From Streptomyces aureoverticillatus (lineage in GTDB: Bacteria > Actinomycetota > Actinomycetes > Streptomycetales > Streptomycetaceae): a DNA stretch of 64,000 nucleotides. A program made the translations under genes and the position numbers. Under the pieces are notes generated by a model. That model was not told the DNA's origin, made no database searches, and worked only from the letters and a program-made list of their open reading frames with translations. Position 1 is the first letter of the stretch; each line of letters starts with the position of its first letter. The stretch is taken from positions 1 through 64,000 of the forward strand of contig NZ_BMSY01000022.1 in the NCBI RefSeq assembly GCF_014649395.1, given 5' to 3'. Shown piece by piece: positions 33,497 to 41,873 of the stretch.

Positions 33497-34818
33497 CAGC
33501 GAGTCCCCCCGAGCGGCAGAGTGGCGAGCATTCCGGGAAGCTGTTCATGGTCGAGGCGGACGAGTCCGGTCCCTGCCTGCCGGGCGCCCTGCTCCAACGC
33601 CCCGCGTGCGGCTTCCAGTTCGGGATCGCTGCGCCCCGTCACCCGTACATGGCCGCGCAGGGAGACTTCCTGTTGTCCGTCGCGCCGCAAGGTGAGGCTG
33701 AAGGTGGTCGCGAAGGTCGGGACGGCGGTGAGGAAGGTGACGAGCTGAGGCAGTGCCGGACCGCCAGAACCTCCCAACTGCGGCCAGCGTCGCACCCAGT
33801 AGGTCGTGTGCCGGCGGTTGTCGCAGCGCCAGGAACGCGTGGACTCCTCCGTCCTCCGCTGCGGCACGTCGTCGCGGCCGGACTGCGCCGTCACCAGCGG
33901 ATTGGCGCAGGCAGAGGTCGCGATGGCGGCGGTGAGCTCGTCCTCACTCAGCACCGTGGCCCGAAAGCCCTGGCCCGCCAGCCTGCTCGCCAGATGGTCC
34001 ACGGCCCGCATCACGCACTTCTGCGCTCCGACGAGCCCACCGCCACGAGCCGCCACGGCCTCGGGGCACAGCTCGGGGTCGAGCTTCAGGGCGATCCACG
34101 TGATGCGCACCGCGGGCGCCCCCGTCTGTGCCTGCAGGGGTGCGTAGTTGCTGACGGCCACGGACTGCTGGGGGAGATGCAGAGCGGGCGCGGGCTGGGT
34201 GTGCAGCACGATCTGGGCCGACTCCAGCCGGATCCCGTCCACTTCGAGGGTGTCGCGCACCAGGCCCAGGGGCAGGGGGCGGCGGCTGTGCTCGACGCGC
34301 AGGGCGGTGCCGTCCGACTCGATCTGCAGGACGGCGGACAGGAAGGTGCCGTCTCCCACCATTCCCACCTCGCGCCGGTCCCGGCCGCGATGGGTGTACG
34401 TCCGCAAGGAGGGGTCGCACTCGAGGGCCGGCGCGAACGCGGGGTCCGTCCCCGGTGGTATCGGCGTCTCGGCCGCGCGGCGCCCGCGTTCCCTCAACGA
34501 GCGGGAAGCTCCGAGGAGTCCGGGCAGGGAGCGTCCATGGCGGCGTACGACAGCGAGCAGCACGAGGACCGTGGCGATGCCGGCCGCCACGGCGACGGCC
34601 GGGCCGCCCACGGCCCAGCCGGTCACCAGCAGGGCGGCCGCGACCTCCACGAGGACGAGCCGTTGCAGGCGAAACGGTCCCCACCGCGCCGACGGTGAGC
34701 GGGGGCGCAGGACGACCGGTCTCGCGGGCGTTGACGCATCCGGTGCGGCGGCTCCGGGAGAACCTTGGACTCCGGGCCCCGCCCGCCCCCGTGCCCGCGT
34801 CCGTGTGACGGAAGCCAT
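33496..34818 (-). CDS. eccE: T7SS membrane component EccE
   Basis: 440 residues from ATG 34818 (MASVTRTRARG), with agggggt upstream; the extra codons of the frame above this are not used in my reading. A basic Pro/Ala N-terminus is followed by two adjacent membrane helices (RLVLVEVAAALLVTGWAVGG and AVAVAAGIATVLVLLAVV), the arrangement expected for EccE. The remainder is a soluble domain (LQIESDGTALRVEHSRRPLP; VRITWIALKLDPELCPEAVA; LSEDELTAAIATSACANP) that should lie outside the membrane-core ring and contact EccB/EccC. EccE assignments rest on low sequence identity, but size, topology and place beside eccB support it. It is divergent from eccB over a 176-base region. Confidence 0.85.
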   Translation of the reverse strand: MASVTRTRARGRAGPGVQGSPGAAAPDASTPARPVVLRPRSPSARWGPFRLQRLVLVEVAAALLVTGWAVGGPAVAVAAGIATVLVLLAVVRRHGRSLPGLLGASRSLRERGRRAAETPIPPGTDPAFAPALECDPSLRTYTHRGRDRREVGMVGDGTFLSAVLQIESDGTALRVEHSRRPLPLGLVRDTLEVDGIRLESAQIVLHTQPAPALHLPQQSVAVSNYAPLQAQTGAPAVRITWIALKLDPELCPEAVAARGGGLVGAQKCVMRAVDHLASRLAGQGFRATVLSEDELTAAIATSACANPLVTAQSGRDDVPQRRTEESTRSWRCDNRRHTTYWVRRWPQLGGSGGPALPQLVTFLTAVPTFATTFSLTLRRDGQQEVSLRGHVRVTGRSDPELEAARGALEQGARQAGTGLVRLDHEQLPGMLATLPLGGTR

Positions 34819-34994
34819 GAGCTCAACCCCCTGTTGAATCTCCCGAATTGCCCTGGTGCGCAAGGCGCTTGAAACCCCGAAACCTAACCCACCCCACACG
34901 CGTGACTACACAACAGGCATAGTAGGTGCTCGGTCTGACAACTGAGGGGTGGGGGCCGAGCACCCCCGGCGACGACAGGGGGAAGCAGTCACCG
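34819..34994. promoter_or_regulatory. Divergent control region between eccE and eccB
   Basis: All expression of the eccE and eccB units must start here or further inside. Bases 34926-34933 (gtgctcgg) and 34956-34963 (ccgagcac) form an inverted repeat in the eccB leader, ending 31 bases before its ATG. The middle (acgcgtgactacacaacagg) is the least GC-rich part. No certain -35/-10 pair. Confidence 0.4.
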
Positions 34995-36530
34995 ATGGCA
35001 TCACGCCGCGACGAACTCAACGCCTACACCTTCGCGAAGCGCCGCGCACTCGCCGCCTTCATCCAGCCCTCGCCCTCGGGCTCGGAGGAGAGCGCACCGC
35101 GCCCGCTGCGCGCGGTGGTGCCCGGCCTGATCGTCGGGGTGGTCGTCCTCGCGGTCTTCGGCGCGTGGGGGATGTTGAAGCCCGCGGCCAAGCCGGGCTG
35201 GGACACGCCGAAGGAACACGTGATCATCGCGAGCAAGTCCACCACCCGCTACGTCGTCCTCAAGACCGACGGCAAGCGCCAGTTGCACCCGGTCCTCAAC
35301 ATGGCGTCGGCGAAGCTCCTCCTCGACGCCGACAAGGGCGACGTCATCAAGGTCGACGAGTCCGTCCTCGACAACGGCAAACTCCCGCACGGCGCCACGA
35401 TCGGCATTCCCTACGCCCCCGACCGGCTGCCCTCCGCGTCCGAGGCCGGCTCCGCCAAGCGCTGGGCGGTGTGCGAGCGCCCCGTCCAGGGCGGCCGTGC
35501 CATCCAGAAGGCGGCGTTCGTGCTGGCGGAACGTGAGCAGGACAGGACCGACGGCACCGAACGCCTGCGTGGCGGGGAGCTGTTGTACGTCGTCGGCCCC
35601 GACAAGACGCGCTATGTGGTCGACGCGCGCGGCCGCGCGTATCGCGTGTCCGCCACGGACGAACACCTGCTGCGCACCCTCGTCAGGTCCGAGAGCGAGC
35701 CGCAGCGCGTGTCCCGGGAATGGCTGGCGACGCTCCACCGCGGCGACCGGATCCGCTTTCCGAAGGTGGACGGCGTCCCCGGAGCCGACGCCGACGTCGA
35801 GGGACTCAAGGACCCGGCGGCGAACAAGGTGGGCATGGTCCTCAAGGCCCGTGACGGGGACAGGATGCGTCACTACGTGGTCCTGCCCGGTCGAGTCGCG
35901 CCGGTCTCCGACTTCACCGCGCACCTGCTTCTCGCCAGCAAGGATCTGGTCGACCTGGGGCAGCAGGGGCTCGCCCGGCACATCAGCCCCGGCGCGTTCA
36001 CCCCCGACTCCGAGTGGTTCGGCGCGGAGCACAGGTGGCCGAGCGAGACCCCGAAGCCCGCCAACGAAGCCTCCACCGCGTCCGGCAGTCGCAACACGGT
36101 CTGCAACGTGCTGCGCCACGTCGACGCGGACAAGGGCAGAACCACCCTGAGCACGTGGGCGGGCCAGGACTTCCCCGCGCCGCTCCCCAACGGCTCGTCG
36201 AGTGCGTACGTCACTCCCGGATCGGGCCAGTTCTACCGGCAGTTCCTCGGCAGGCAGACGAAGTCGGGCCCTCTCTTCCTGGCCACCGACACGGGCCTGC
36301 GCTACGCGATGCAGTCCAACAGCGACAGCGCGACGGAGGACGCGGGCATCGGTACGTCCCCGAAGCAGCGCAAGGAGCAGAAGCGACAGGAACAGGAGGC
36401 GCGGCAGGCCCAGACCCGCCTCGGCTACGCCGACACGGAAGTGGGCCTGGTGCCCGCGGAGTGGTCCCAGTTCCTTCCCACGGGCCCCCGCCTGTCGACG
36501 GCGGCGGCACGCCAGCCGCAGGGCTCCTGA
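34995..36530 (+). CDS. eccB: T7SS membrane component EccB
   Basis: 511 residues from ATG 34995; the family N-terminus MASRRDELNAYTFAKRRALA is unmistakable and fixes the start, although the frame is open to 34926. One membrane helix follows (VVPGLIVGVVVLAVFGAWGM, about residues 40-62). The large exported part has the repeated folds of EccB (KRQLHPVLNMASAKLLLDAD; GATIGIPYAPDRLP; WAVCERPVQGGR with a cysteine, its partner in SRNTVCNVLRHVD). EccB forms the extracytoplasmic cap of the secretion complex. A charged Lys/Gln stretch (KQRKEQKRQEQEARQAQTR) is inserted near the C-terminus. mycP starts 20 bases later. Confidence 0.95.
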   Translation: MASRRDELNAYTFAKRRALAAFIQPSPSGSEESAPRPLRAVVPGLIVGVVVLAVFGAWGMLKPAAKPGWDTPKEHVIIASKSTTRYVVLKTDGKRQLHPVLNMASAKLLLDADKGDVIKVDESVLDNGKLPHGATIGIPYAPDRLPSASEAGSAKRWAVCERPVQGGRAIQKAAFVLAEREQDRTDGTERLRGGELLYVVGPDKTRYVVDARGRAYRVSATDEHLLRTLVRSESEPQRVSREWLATLHRGDRIRFPKVDGVPGADADVEGLKDPAANKVGMVLKARDGDRMRHYVVLPGRVAPVSDFTAHLLLASKDLVDLGQQGLARHISPGAFTPDSEWFGAEHRWPSETPKPANEASTASGSRNTVCNVLRHVDADKGRTTLSTWAGQDFPAPLPNGSSSAYVTPGSGQFYRQFLGRQTKSGPLFLATDTGLRYAMQSNSDSATEDAGIGTSPKQRKEQKRQEQEARQAQTRLGYADTEVGLVPAEWSQFLPTGPRLSTAAARQPQGS

Positions 36531-36550
36531 GCGGCGTGAGGGGTCCCACG

Positions 36551-37816
36551 ATGTCGTACGCACCCTCCGGCCGCTGCCCGCGGCCCCTGGCATGCGTGAC
36601 CGCGCTGGTGGTCGCGGCCGTGCTCGCCCCGACGGCGGCGGCCACCCCCGCGGCGGCCGAGCCGTCGTCCCCGGATCAATGCACGTTCCCGTCCAAGACG
36701 ACGTACACGGGCCGCCCTTGGGCCCTCCAGCGCGTCCTCCTCGACGAACTGTGGCGTCAGTCCACGGGCAAGGGCGTGCGCGTGGCGGTGATCGACACCG
36801 GCGTGGACGTCAAGAACCCGCAGCTCAAGCCCGCGGTGGACGCGGCCGACGGCGGCAACTTCCTCCCCAGGAACCTCAAGGACGACAACGGCGACAAACT
36901 CGATCGGGGCAAGGCGAACGGCACCACGGACACGGTCGGCCACGGCACGCGCGTGGCGGGCATCATCGCCGCTCGCCCCGCCAGGGGCACGGGCTTCGTG
37001 GGGCTGGCACCCGGGGCGACGATCATCCCGATCAAGCAGAACGACGCGGAGGGCCACGGCACGACGGAGACCCTCGCGCGGGCGATCGACCACGCGGTCG
37101 ACAAGGGCGCCGGCGTCATCAACATCTCCCAGGACACGGCGAACGCCGTGAAGCCCGCCCCGCAGCTCCAACAGGCGGTCAACAGGGCGCTCGCGAAGCG
37201 ACGCGTGATCGTCGCCTCGGCAGGCAACGACGGCCTGGGCGGCAACGTCAAACCGACCTACCCCGCCTCGTACGAGGGCGTCCTGGCGGTCGCGGCGTCG
37301 GACCGCAACAACGAACGCGCCCCCTTCTCGCAGTCCGGTGACTTCGTCGACGTGGCGGCCCCCGGGGTGGACATGATCTCGACGGTCCCCGGGGGCGGCC
37401 ACTGCTCCGACAACGGCACCAGCTTCGCCGCCCCGTACGTCGCCGGCCTAGCCGCCCTCATCAAGGCCAAGCACCCCTCCTGGACGCCCCGCCAGATCAC
37501 CGCCCAGATCCAGCAGACCGCCGAACGCTCCATCCCGGGCCACGACCGCCTGGTCGGCTGGGGCGTGGTCGACCCCGTCCGCGCCCTCACGGAGGACGAC
37601 CACCCGATCGAGCGACCGACGTCCCACGAAGGCGTGGTACGCGGCAAGGCCCCGAGCCCCGCCGAGCTACACCTCGGCGAAACCGCCGAGGAACGCACGG
37701 CCCGCCTCTCCACGTATGTGGCCGTGGGGGCTCTGGTTGTGGTGGTGGGGTTGGGTGGGGTGGGGGTTACTTTGCGGGATGCGCGGAGGCGGCGGAGGGC
37801 TCAGGACAGGGGGTGA
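36551..37816 (+). CDS. mycP: Mycosin, membrane-anchored subtilisin-like protease of the T7SS (first copy)
   Basis: 421 residues from ATG 36551, with gagggg eight bases upstream. An N-terminal signal peptide (CVTALVVAAVLAPTAAATPA) leads to an S8 peptidase domain with the full catalytic set: Asp82 in AVIDTGVD, His131 in GHGTRVAGI, Asn226 in SAGNDG and Ser291 in GTSFAAPYVAGL. The mycosin fingerprint is present at the mature N-terminus (PWALQRVLLDELWRQSTGKG). A C-terminal membrane helix (VAVGALVVVVGLGGVGVTL) is followed by a basic tail. In mycobacteria mycosins stabilise the secretion complex and trim substrates on the outer side. Cotranscribed with eccB. Confidence 0.95.
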   Translation: MSYAPSGRCPRPLACVTALVVAAVLAPTAAATPAAAEPSSPDQCTFPSKTTYTGRPWALQRVLLDELWRQSTGKGVRVAVIDTGVDVKNPQLKPAVDAADGGNFLPRNLKDDNGDKLDRGKANGTTDTVGHGTRVAGIIAARPARGTGFVGLAPGATIIPIKQNDAEGHGTTETLARAIDHAVDKGAGVINISQDTANAVKPAPQLQQAVNRALAKRRVIVASAGNDGLGGNVKPTYPASYEGVLAVAASDRNNERAPFSQSGDFVDVAAPGVDMISTVPGGGHCSDNGTSFAAPYVAGLAALIKAKHPSWTPRQITAQIQQTAERSIPGHDRLVGWGVVDPVRALTEDDHPIERPTSHEGVVRGKAPSPAELHLGETAEERTARLSTYVAVGALVVVVGLGGVGVTLRDARRRRRAQDRG

Positions 37817-37897
37817 AGGCTCCGGACCCCGGTCCCCGCTGTCCGGATGCGGGGTGGGCGATCCGAGCGCTACGCAGCGGTCACGACGTTGCAGCAG

Positions 37898-38470
37898 TCA
37901 CGACGTTGACGAGGCTCGGGTGTGAGCCGACCAGAAGTCGGAGTGGACGTTGGGCGCAGGAATCGGCCCTCCCGCATAGTTCGGGCCGACAGTCTTGGCC
38001 TTGGGGGGTGCTACAGAAGACTTATCGACGCAAGGTGTGGCCGCCTCGAAGTGCGCTTGCCCATCTCCACCAATGCGGAGACGCACGCGGAAACCATCGG
38101 GTGTCTCGAAGTATGTCGCCGGGCTCTTGGCACTCCGGTTAACCCCGATCCGCGTATACCCCTCCCTCTTCCAGTGGCGCTCCACCACTCCGAAGAAGTT
38201 GCCTCTGCGCTCCTCCGAGATGATCGTCATCACTGCCCTGCGCCGGGAAACCCCACAGTCGCCTTCAGTGGATTCTCCGTGGGTCCAATGCACTGAGGGC
38301 TTGATCGCGGTAAACGTCCCATCGAGAATGGCGTCGGCACGGTCAGCGGCATCCTGCATGTTCATTTTTTGATTCCTTTCGCCCGATCCCCCATCGCCCG
38401 ATCCCCCAGAGGACGTGCAGCCCGCCAGCGACAGCATCGTGATCAGCAGCAGAGCGGAGATTGGTCTCAT
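37898..38470 (-). CDS. Lipoprotein of unknown function, coupled to the DUF1023 hydrolase gene
   Basis: 190 residues from ATG 38470, overlapping the upstream hydrolase stop (ATGA). The signal peptide MRPISALLLITMLSLAGC ends in a lipobox with Cys18, so the mature protein is lipid-anchored outside. A Gly/Ser linker precedes a domain with two cysteines (GDCGVSRRRAVMTIISEERR and TPCVDKSS) and a strand-rich middle (FFGVVERHWKREGYTRIGV; FRVRLRIGGDGQAHFEAAT). It resembles the many small Streptomyces lipoproteins placed after DUF1023 genes. Its position as last gene behind a possible exported enzyme fits an immunity or anchoring role, but that is inference only. Codon use is less GC-biased than in the housekeeping genes. 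Confidence 0.82.
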   Translation of the reverse strand: MRPISALLLITMLSLAGCTSSGGSGDGGSGERNQKMNMQDAADRADAILDGTFTAIKPSVHWTHGESTEGDCGVSRRRAVMTIISEERRGNFFGVVERHWKREGYTRIGVNRSAKSPATYFETPDGFRVRLRIGGDGQAHFEAATPCVDKSSVAPPKAKTVGPNYAGGPIPAPNVHSDFWSAHTRASSTS

Positions 38471-40401
38471 CGAGGCCGCTCCGGGACAATCTCGTCGAAC
38501 TTACCGACCACGATGTTGGCGATATTGTCTGCGGACATCTGATCCTTTCCAGGATTGAAATAGTTCGTGTGCGCATCGACTCCGCCCTCGACCAGCGGCA
38601 GGCCGTCGCTCACTTTGAACCGTGTGGCTCCGAAATCCTCGTGGGCCGGGTCGGTGCCGAACCAGATCTGGCTCGGATCGGTCTGGGCGTCTTGGGCCAT
38701 GTGCCCGGCAATTCCACCGACAACAGCGCCGGCGGTACCGCCGATGACTCCCCCTACAGGACCACCCATGCCCGTGCCGAGGACGAAGCCTGCGGAGCCG
38801 CCGCCCGCGGCACCTGTTGCCATCCCTCTCGCTTCGTCGTGGCTTGGGAGCTTGGTCACGATGTCATTATCGGCAGCGCCGACGAAGACGTGCCCCTTGC
38901 CGACATTCAGCTCCTTCGCGGAGTCGGCGCCTGTACCGGGGCTGCCCACGAGGATGATGTCGTCGGCCCCCGGGACGCCGCCTTGTTGCTGGGCAGCCTG
39001 GCCGACGGTGAGCGAACCGTAGGAGTGGCCGATCGCGGTGATGTGTGGGTCGGAGTTCTCATGAGTGGCCGAGATGCCCGCCATGAACTCGTTGTACGCA
39101 GGGGCACCAGTTTTGGCCTGGTCCTGGACCATGACGTCCGCGTTGTCGAGGAGTTCTGAGGCGGGCAGCTGAGGTGCGTCGTACCCGAGCCACACGATCG
39201 ATGCGACGGTGCTGGATTTGTCGGCCTCCATGGCGCCAAGTGCGGTGTCCTGCGCCCGCTGAAGGGTACCCCCGGCGAATTTGTCATCCAACTTCGTCCC
39301 GAGTCCAGGGACATAAGCTGCTACGTTCTTCGCAGTATCGGGGTTGCCGTAAGACACGATTGCCCTGCCGTTCCCCTCGTCTCCGATGCCCAACAGGAAC
39401 ATGGGCGGGTGGCTTCCCGACTGCAGCTTCGTGTCAATCCCTCGTAGGCCGGCGAGCATCGTCCTTGACTTCTCGTCGTCCTGCCCTTCCAGCTTCCCGA
39501 TGACAAGTTGCAGATTCTCGCGGTTGGCCTCGTCACGCACCACGGCCGGGATACCGTCAAGGTTGCCGATCACGTCCGGGTAGACCGCGAGGTACTCCTC
39601 GCGCTGCTCCTTGGTCAGGTTGTCCCACCATGCCTTACGTTCGGCGGGGGACTTGTCCTGCGGGATGTCCTTTTGGAGGTAGTCGTACGCCACGTCACGC
39701 ATTGCCTCCGCGTCCTTGGCAGCGTCCGTCCACGTACTCGCGTCGACCTTCAGGCCGGGGCCCGCCGTGAGCTTGTTCAGCACTTGGCTGTAGCGCGTGT
39801 CGATGTCCTGGGCTTCTCGCAGGGCGTGAGCGATGCGGTCGGCGATGTCCTGGGCCTTTGCCCGGTGCGGGTTGGGGCTCGTCAATCCGGGCGCCCCCTG
39901 GCCGATGCCAGGTTGGTAGAGGCCGTTGCCATCCCGGTGGAGGCCGGGGTTGCCGGAGCCGATCAGGCCATTGTTGCCCAAGACCGTGCCGCCCGGGATC
40001 AACTCGTCGCCGGTCAGGTTGTCGCCGCCGGCGGGGTAGTCGATACTGCCGTCCTCATTGACGGTGTAGCAGAGGCTCACCGCGTCATCCAGCGCCTCGC
40101 GTAACCGGCGTCGTGGTACCGCCAGTTCGGAGGACAGGCCGTTCACCGCACTACGGATCAGGCCGCACTCGCTGTGGATGTAGTGGTAGTTGTTGCTCAG
40201 CCGTTTGAGGCGTCTCACGGCTGACTTCGCCGATTCGCTCTCTTGTGTCTTGGCGAGAGCCCTGCTCATTTCTGCGTCCACCCGGTCACGGGCGGAATCG
40301 GCACGACGGGCGACCGCAGCCCAGCCGTCGGCCGCGTCGTCCAGTTCGGACGGCTTCAGGTCCCTCAACTGCTGCCAGGTGAGTGACGATGCCACCGTCA
40401 C
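38467..40401 (-). CDS. DUF1023-type alpha/beta hydrolase with N-terminal T7SS-like helical domain and glycine-zipper insertion
   Basis: 644 residues from GTG 40401, overlapping the upstream stop in GTGA. Residues 1 to about 120 are a WXG100-like helical region (WQQLRDLKPSELDDAADGWA; KSAVRRLKRLSNNYHY), a common export module of T7SS cargo. The family signature WWDNLTKEQREEYL and IGNLDGIPAVVRDEANRENL precedes an alpha/beta hydrolase with GHSYGS (Ser460), an acid in GAADND (Asp511 or Asp513) and His611 in VDAHTNYF. Between acid and histidine lies an insertion of about 45 residues rich in G-x-x-x-G (GGPVGGVIGGTAGAVVGGIA), hydrophobic enough to enter a membrane. It may be an exported esterase or lipase. 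The substrate is unknown. Confidence 0.85.
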   Translation of the reverse strand: MTVASSLTWQQLRDLKPSELDDAADGWAAVARRADSARDRVDAEMSRALAKTQESESAKSAVRRLKRLSNNYHYIHSECGLIRSAVNGLSSELAVPRRRLREALDDAVSLCYTVNEDGSIDYPAGGDNLTGDELIPGGTVLGNNGLIGSGNPGLHRDGNGLYQPGIGQGAPGLTSPNPHRAKAQDIADRIAHALREAQDIDTRYSQVLNKLTAGPGLKVDASTWTDAAKDAEAMRDVAYDYLQKDIPQDKSPAERKAWWDNLTKEQREEYLAVYPDVIGNLDGIPAVVRDEANRENLQLVIGKLEGQDDEKSRTMLAGLRGIDTKLQSGSHPPMFLLGIGDEGNGRAIVSYGNPDTAKNVAAYVPGLGTKLDDKFAGGTLQRAQDTALGAMEADKSSTVASIVWLGYDAPQLPASELLDNADVMVQDQAKTGAPAYNEFMAGISATHENSDPHITAIGHSYGSLTVGQAAQQQGGVPGADDIILVGSPGTGADSAKELNVGKGHVFVGAADNDIVTKLPSHDEARGMATGAAGGGSAGFVLGTGMGGPVGGVIGGTAGAVVGGIAGHMAQDAQTDPSQIWFGTDPAHEDFGATRFKVSDGLPLVEGGVDAHTNYFNPGKDQMSADNIANIVVGKFDEIVPERPR

Positions 40402-40841
40402 TCACCTCTCCTCGGCCCGGGTACCTGAATCGAGTCCGTCTCGGCTCCCACCTTGACGTCGACCTCGCCCAACTCGACGGCCACGCTCCGCAGCTTGGGT
40501 TCAAGGGCCGCACATTCGTCGCGCACGGAGCTCAGCCGGCGCTCCCAGGACGTGAGGACGGCCTTCAAGGCGCCCAGGCTGGAGAGTCCTTCCGCTCCGC
40601 GCCCGAGGCCCTCGTGGGCGGCCTGCAAGTCGGACCTGACCGTTTTCGTGCCCGTACTGAGATCGTTCGCCACGCTGGCGGCGTACGTCCATGGTTTGCG
40701 CGTGTGTCTGAGGGAACCGGCTCCGCGGCCGCCCCCGTCAACAGAGTCCCCGTCACCAGCAGGCACCTCGTTCAGGTGCGTCCGCGTCGACTGCCGAGCG
40801 ACTGCTTCGGCTTTGAGCTGTTCCCACTCGTCCCACGCCAT
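40398..40841 (-). CDS. Small helical T7SS-associated protein upstream of the DUF1023 hydrolase
   Basis: 147 residues from ATG 40841, preferred because gagggag stands six to seven bases upstream and homologues start with the MAWDEWEQLKAEA pattern. The frame continues to 40892 without support. The N-terminus is followed by a Gly/Asp linker and then an amphipathic helical hairpin (VANDLSTGTKTVRSDLQAAH; LGALKAVLTSWERRLSSVRD; PKLRSVAVELGEVDVKVGA), with the size and heptad look of ESX-type partner proteins. It has no canonical W-x-G turn. Its GTGA overlap with the hydrolase gene suggests a secretion partner or chaperone for that protein. Confidence 0.75.
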   Translation of the reverse strand: MAWDEWEQLKAEAVARQSTRTHLNEVPAGDGDSVDGGGRGAGSLRHTRKPWTYAASVANDLSTGTKTVRSDLQAAHEGLGRGAEGLSSLGALKAVLTSWERRLSSVRDECAALEPKLRSVAVELGEVDVKVGAETDSIQVPGPRRGE

Positions 40842-41400
40842 ACGGCTCTCCCTCTTCTGGGTGTTCGGCGAGGCACGCTGCGTCTCGACCAACCTTGAGG
40901 ATCAACCCTTGAACCGGGACGAGGGTAGCCGCAGTTCTCACCTGAGTAACTGAGTATGCGTACCTAGATGATTAAGTAGCGAGCACGCTGTCTCGCCGGG
41001 CCTGGCACGGCAGTCTACGAGGCACCGAGGGGTGACTCGGACGGCGTCGATACCGCCGTTCCGGAACTCGGACGGCGAGGCTCCGATCCAGGAATTCGGG
41101 CGGCTGAGCCAAGCGGGAGATCGAAGCAACGTCCCGGGTGATTCCTCGGTGTTGGCTGATTCTCGATGTCTGTTCAGAACAGGTCCTGGGCGGTCGAGCT
41201 GGACGATGACGTTCGTCCGTGCGAGGAATGCTCGCTCGTGTCATCCGATGGCCAGTTTGCAACTGCTCTGACGCAAAGCTCAGTTGGATGTCACTCTCAG
41301 TGTGGCTAGAGTGACGAGTGCGCGACGCGCGAGTGGCGGGTATCCCAGACGCCCCGAGCCGGTCGCGCGTTGAGGTCAACGGGGAACGGTGGGGGGCATC
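40842..41400. other. Divergent intergenic region, mostly without recognisable genes
   Basis: 559 bases between the hydrolase unit (-) and the WXG/esx unit (+). It is visibly less GC-rich than its surroundings (ctgagtaactgagtatgcgt around 40944). The only clear elements are the promoter/operator at 41284-41315 and the short direct repeat ctgagtaactgagta at 40944. Frames of 60-135 codons here have mixed third positions and no family pattern, so I reject them as genes. It is long enough to hold a small RNA, for which I see no specific evidence. Confidence 0.5.
41284..41315 (+). promoter_or_regulatory. Sigma-70-like promoter overlapped by an 8-bp inverted repeat
   Basis: ttggat (41284-41289), a 17-base spacer and tagagt (41307-41312) make a reasonable housekeeping-type promoter. 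gtcactct (41290-41297) and agagtgac (41308-41315) are perfect inverse copies ten bases apart, covering the spacer and the -10. The predicted transcript starts about 80 bases before the first gene of the WXG-mycosin-esx unit. This geometry suits a repressor site. Confidence 0.45.
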
Positions 41401-41871
41401 GTGCGTGAGGATGGGTACAGGAGTTCCGCGCCGCCTACGGCGGGCGCGGATCTCAAGCGTGGCTTAGAGGCGTTGAAGAAGTTCCGGCGCCGCATCGACA
41501 CGCTTCTCACCGAGTTCGAGGGGTCGGACGGCGGTACGTCCAAGGTCCGCAACCAGAAGATCGCCCGCGCCTCCTTCAGCGGCGAGGCCGCCCCTTTCCC
41601 CGAGGCCGACGGCCTCTACTCGCAGTACGACCGGGTGCACGAGCGGCTCACCTCACTCTCGAAGATGCTGGGTGACCAGATCGAAGCCATGGGGATCGCC
41701 GTGCACGGCGCGGATGTCGGCTTCGACAACCTCGAAGACGAGCTGCGGCAGCGGTTTTGGGCGATCCAGACGCAGGTCGGCCGTGCGGAGACGCCTGTTG
41801 GGCGGGAGTCCGGCGGGCGGACCGACGAGCGGGGCGGTCAGGGCAGCGACAAGTCCGAGTACGGGTGGTAG
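41401..41871 (+). CDS. Small ESX-type helical protein, first gene of the WXG-mycosin-esx unit
   Basis: 156 residues if started at GTG 41401, after ggggggc; GTG 41389 is an equally possible start and adds four codons. It is helical and charged: LKRGLEALKKFRRRIDTLLT, then FPEADGLYSQYDRVHERLTS and LSKMLGDQIEAMGIAVHGAD. The segment YSQYD has the Y-x-x-x-D form of the T7SS export signal but is internal, so its meaning is uncertain. The C-terminus is Gly/Glu/Arg-rich and disordered. It precedes the 534-residue WXG protein by two bases and may be its helical partner, as EsxA is for EsxB. No known family recognised. Confidence 0.72.
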   Translation: MREDGYRSSAPPTAGADLKRGLEALKKFRRRIDTLLTEFEGSDGGTSKVRNQKIARASFSGEAAPFPEADGLYSQYDRVHERLTSLSKMLGDQIEAMGIAVHGADVGFDNLEDELRQRFWAIQTQVGRAETPVGRESGGRTDERGGQGSDKSEYGW

Positions 41872-41873
41872 CT

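Noticed and set aside
40972..41379. 135-codon minus-strand frame in the hydrolase-WXG gap
   Set aside because: Ser/Arg/Thr-rich, mixed third positions, no ribosome site, and it covers the clear promoter/operator of the plus-strand unit.
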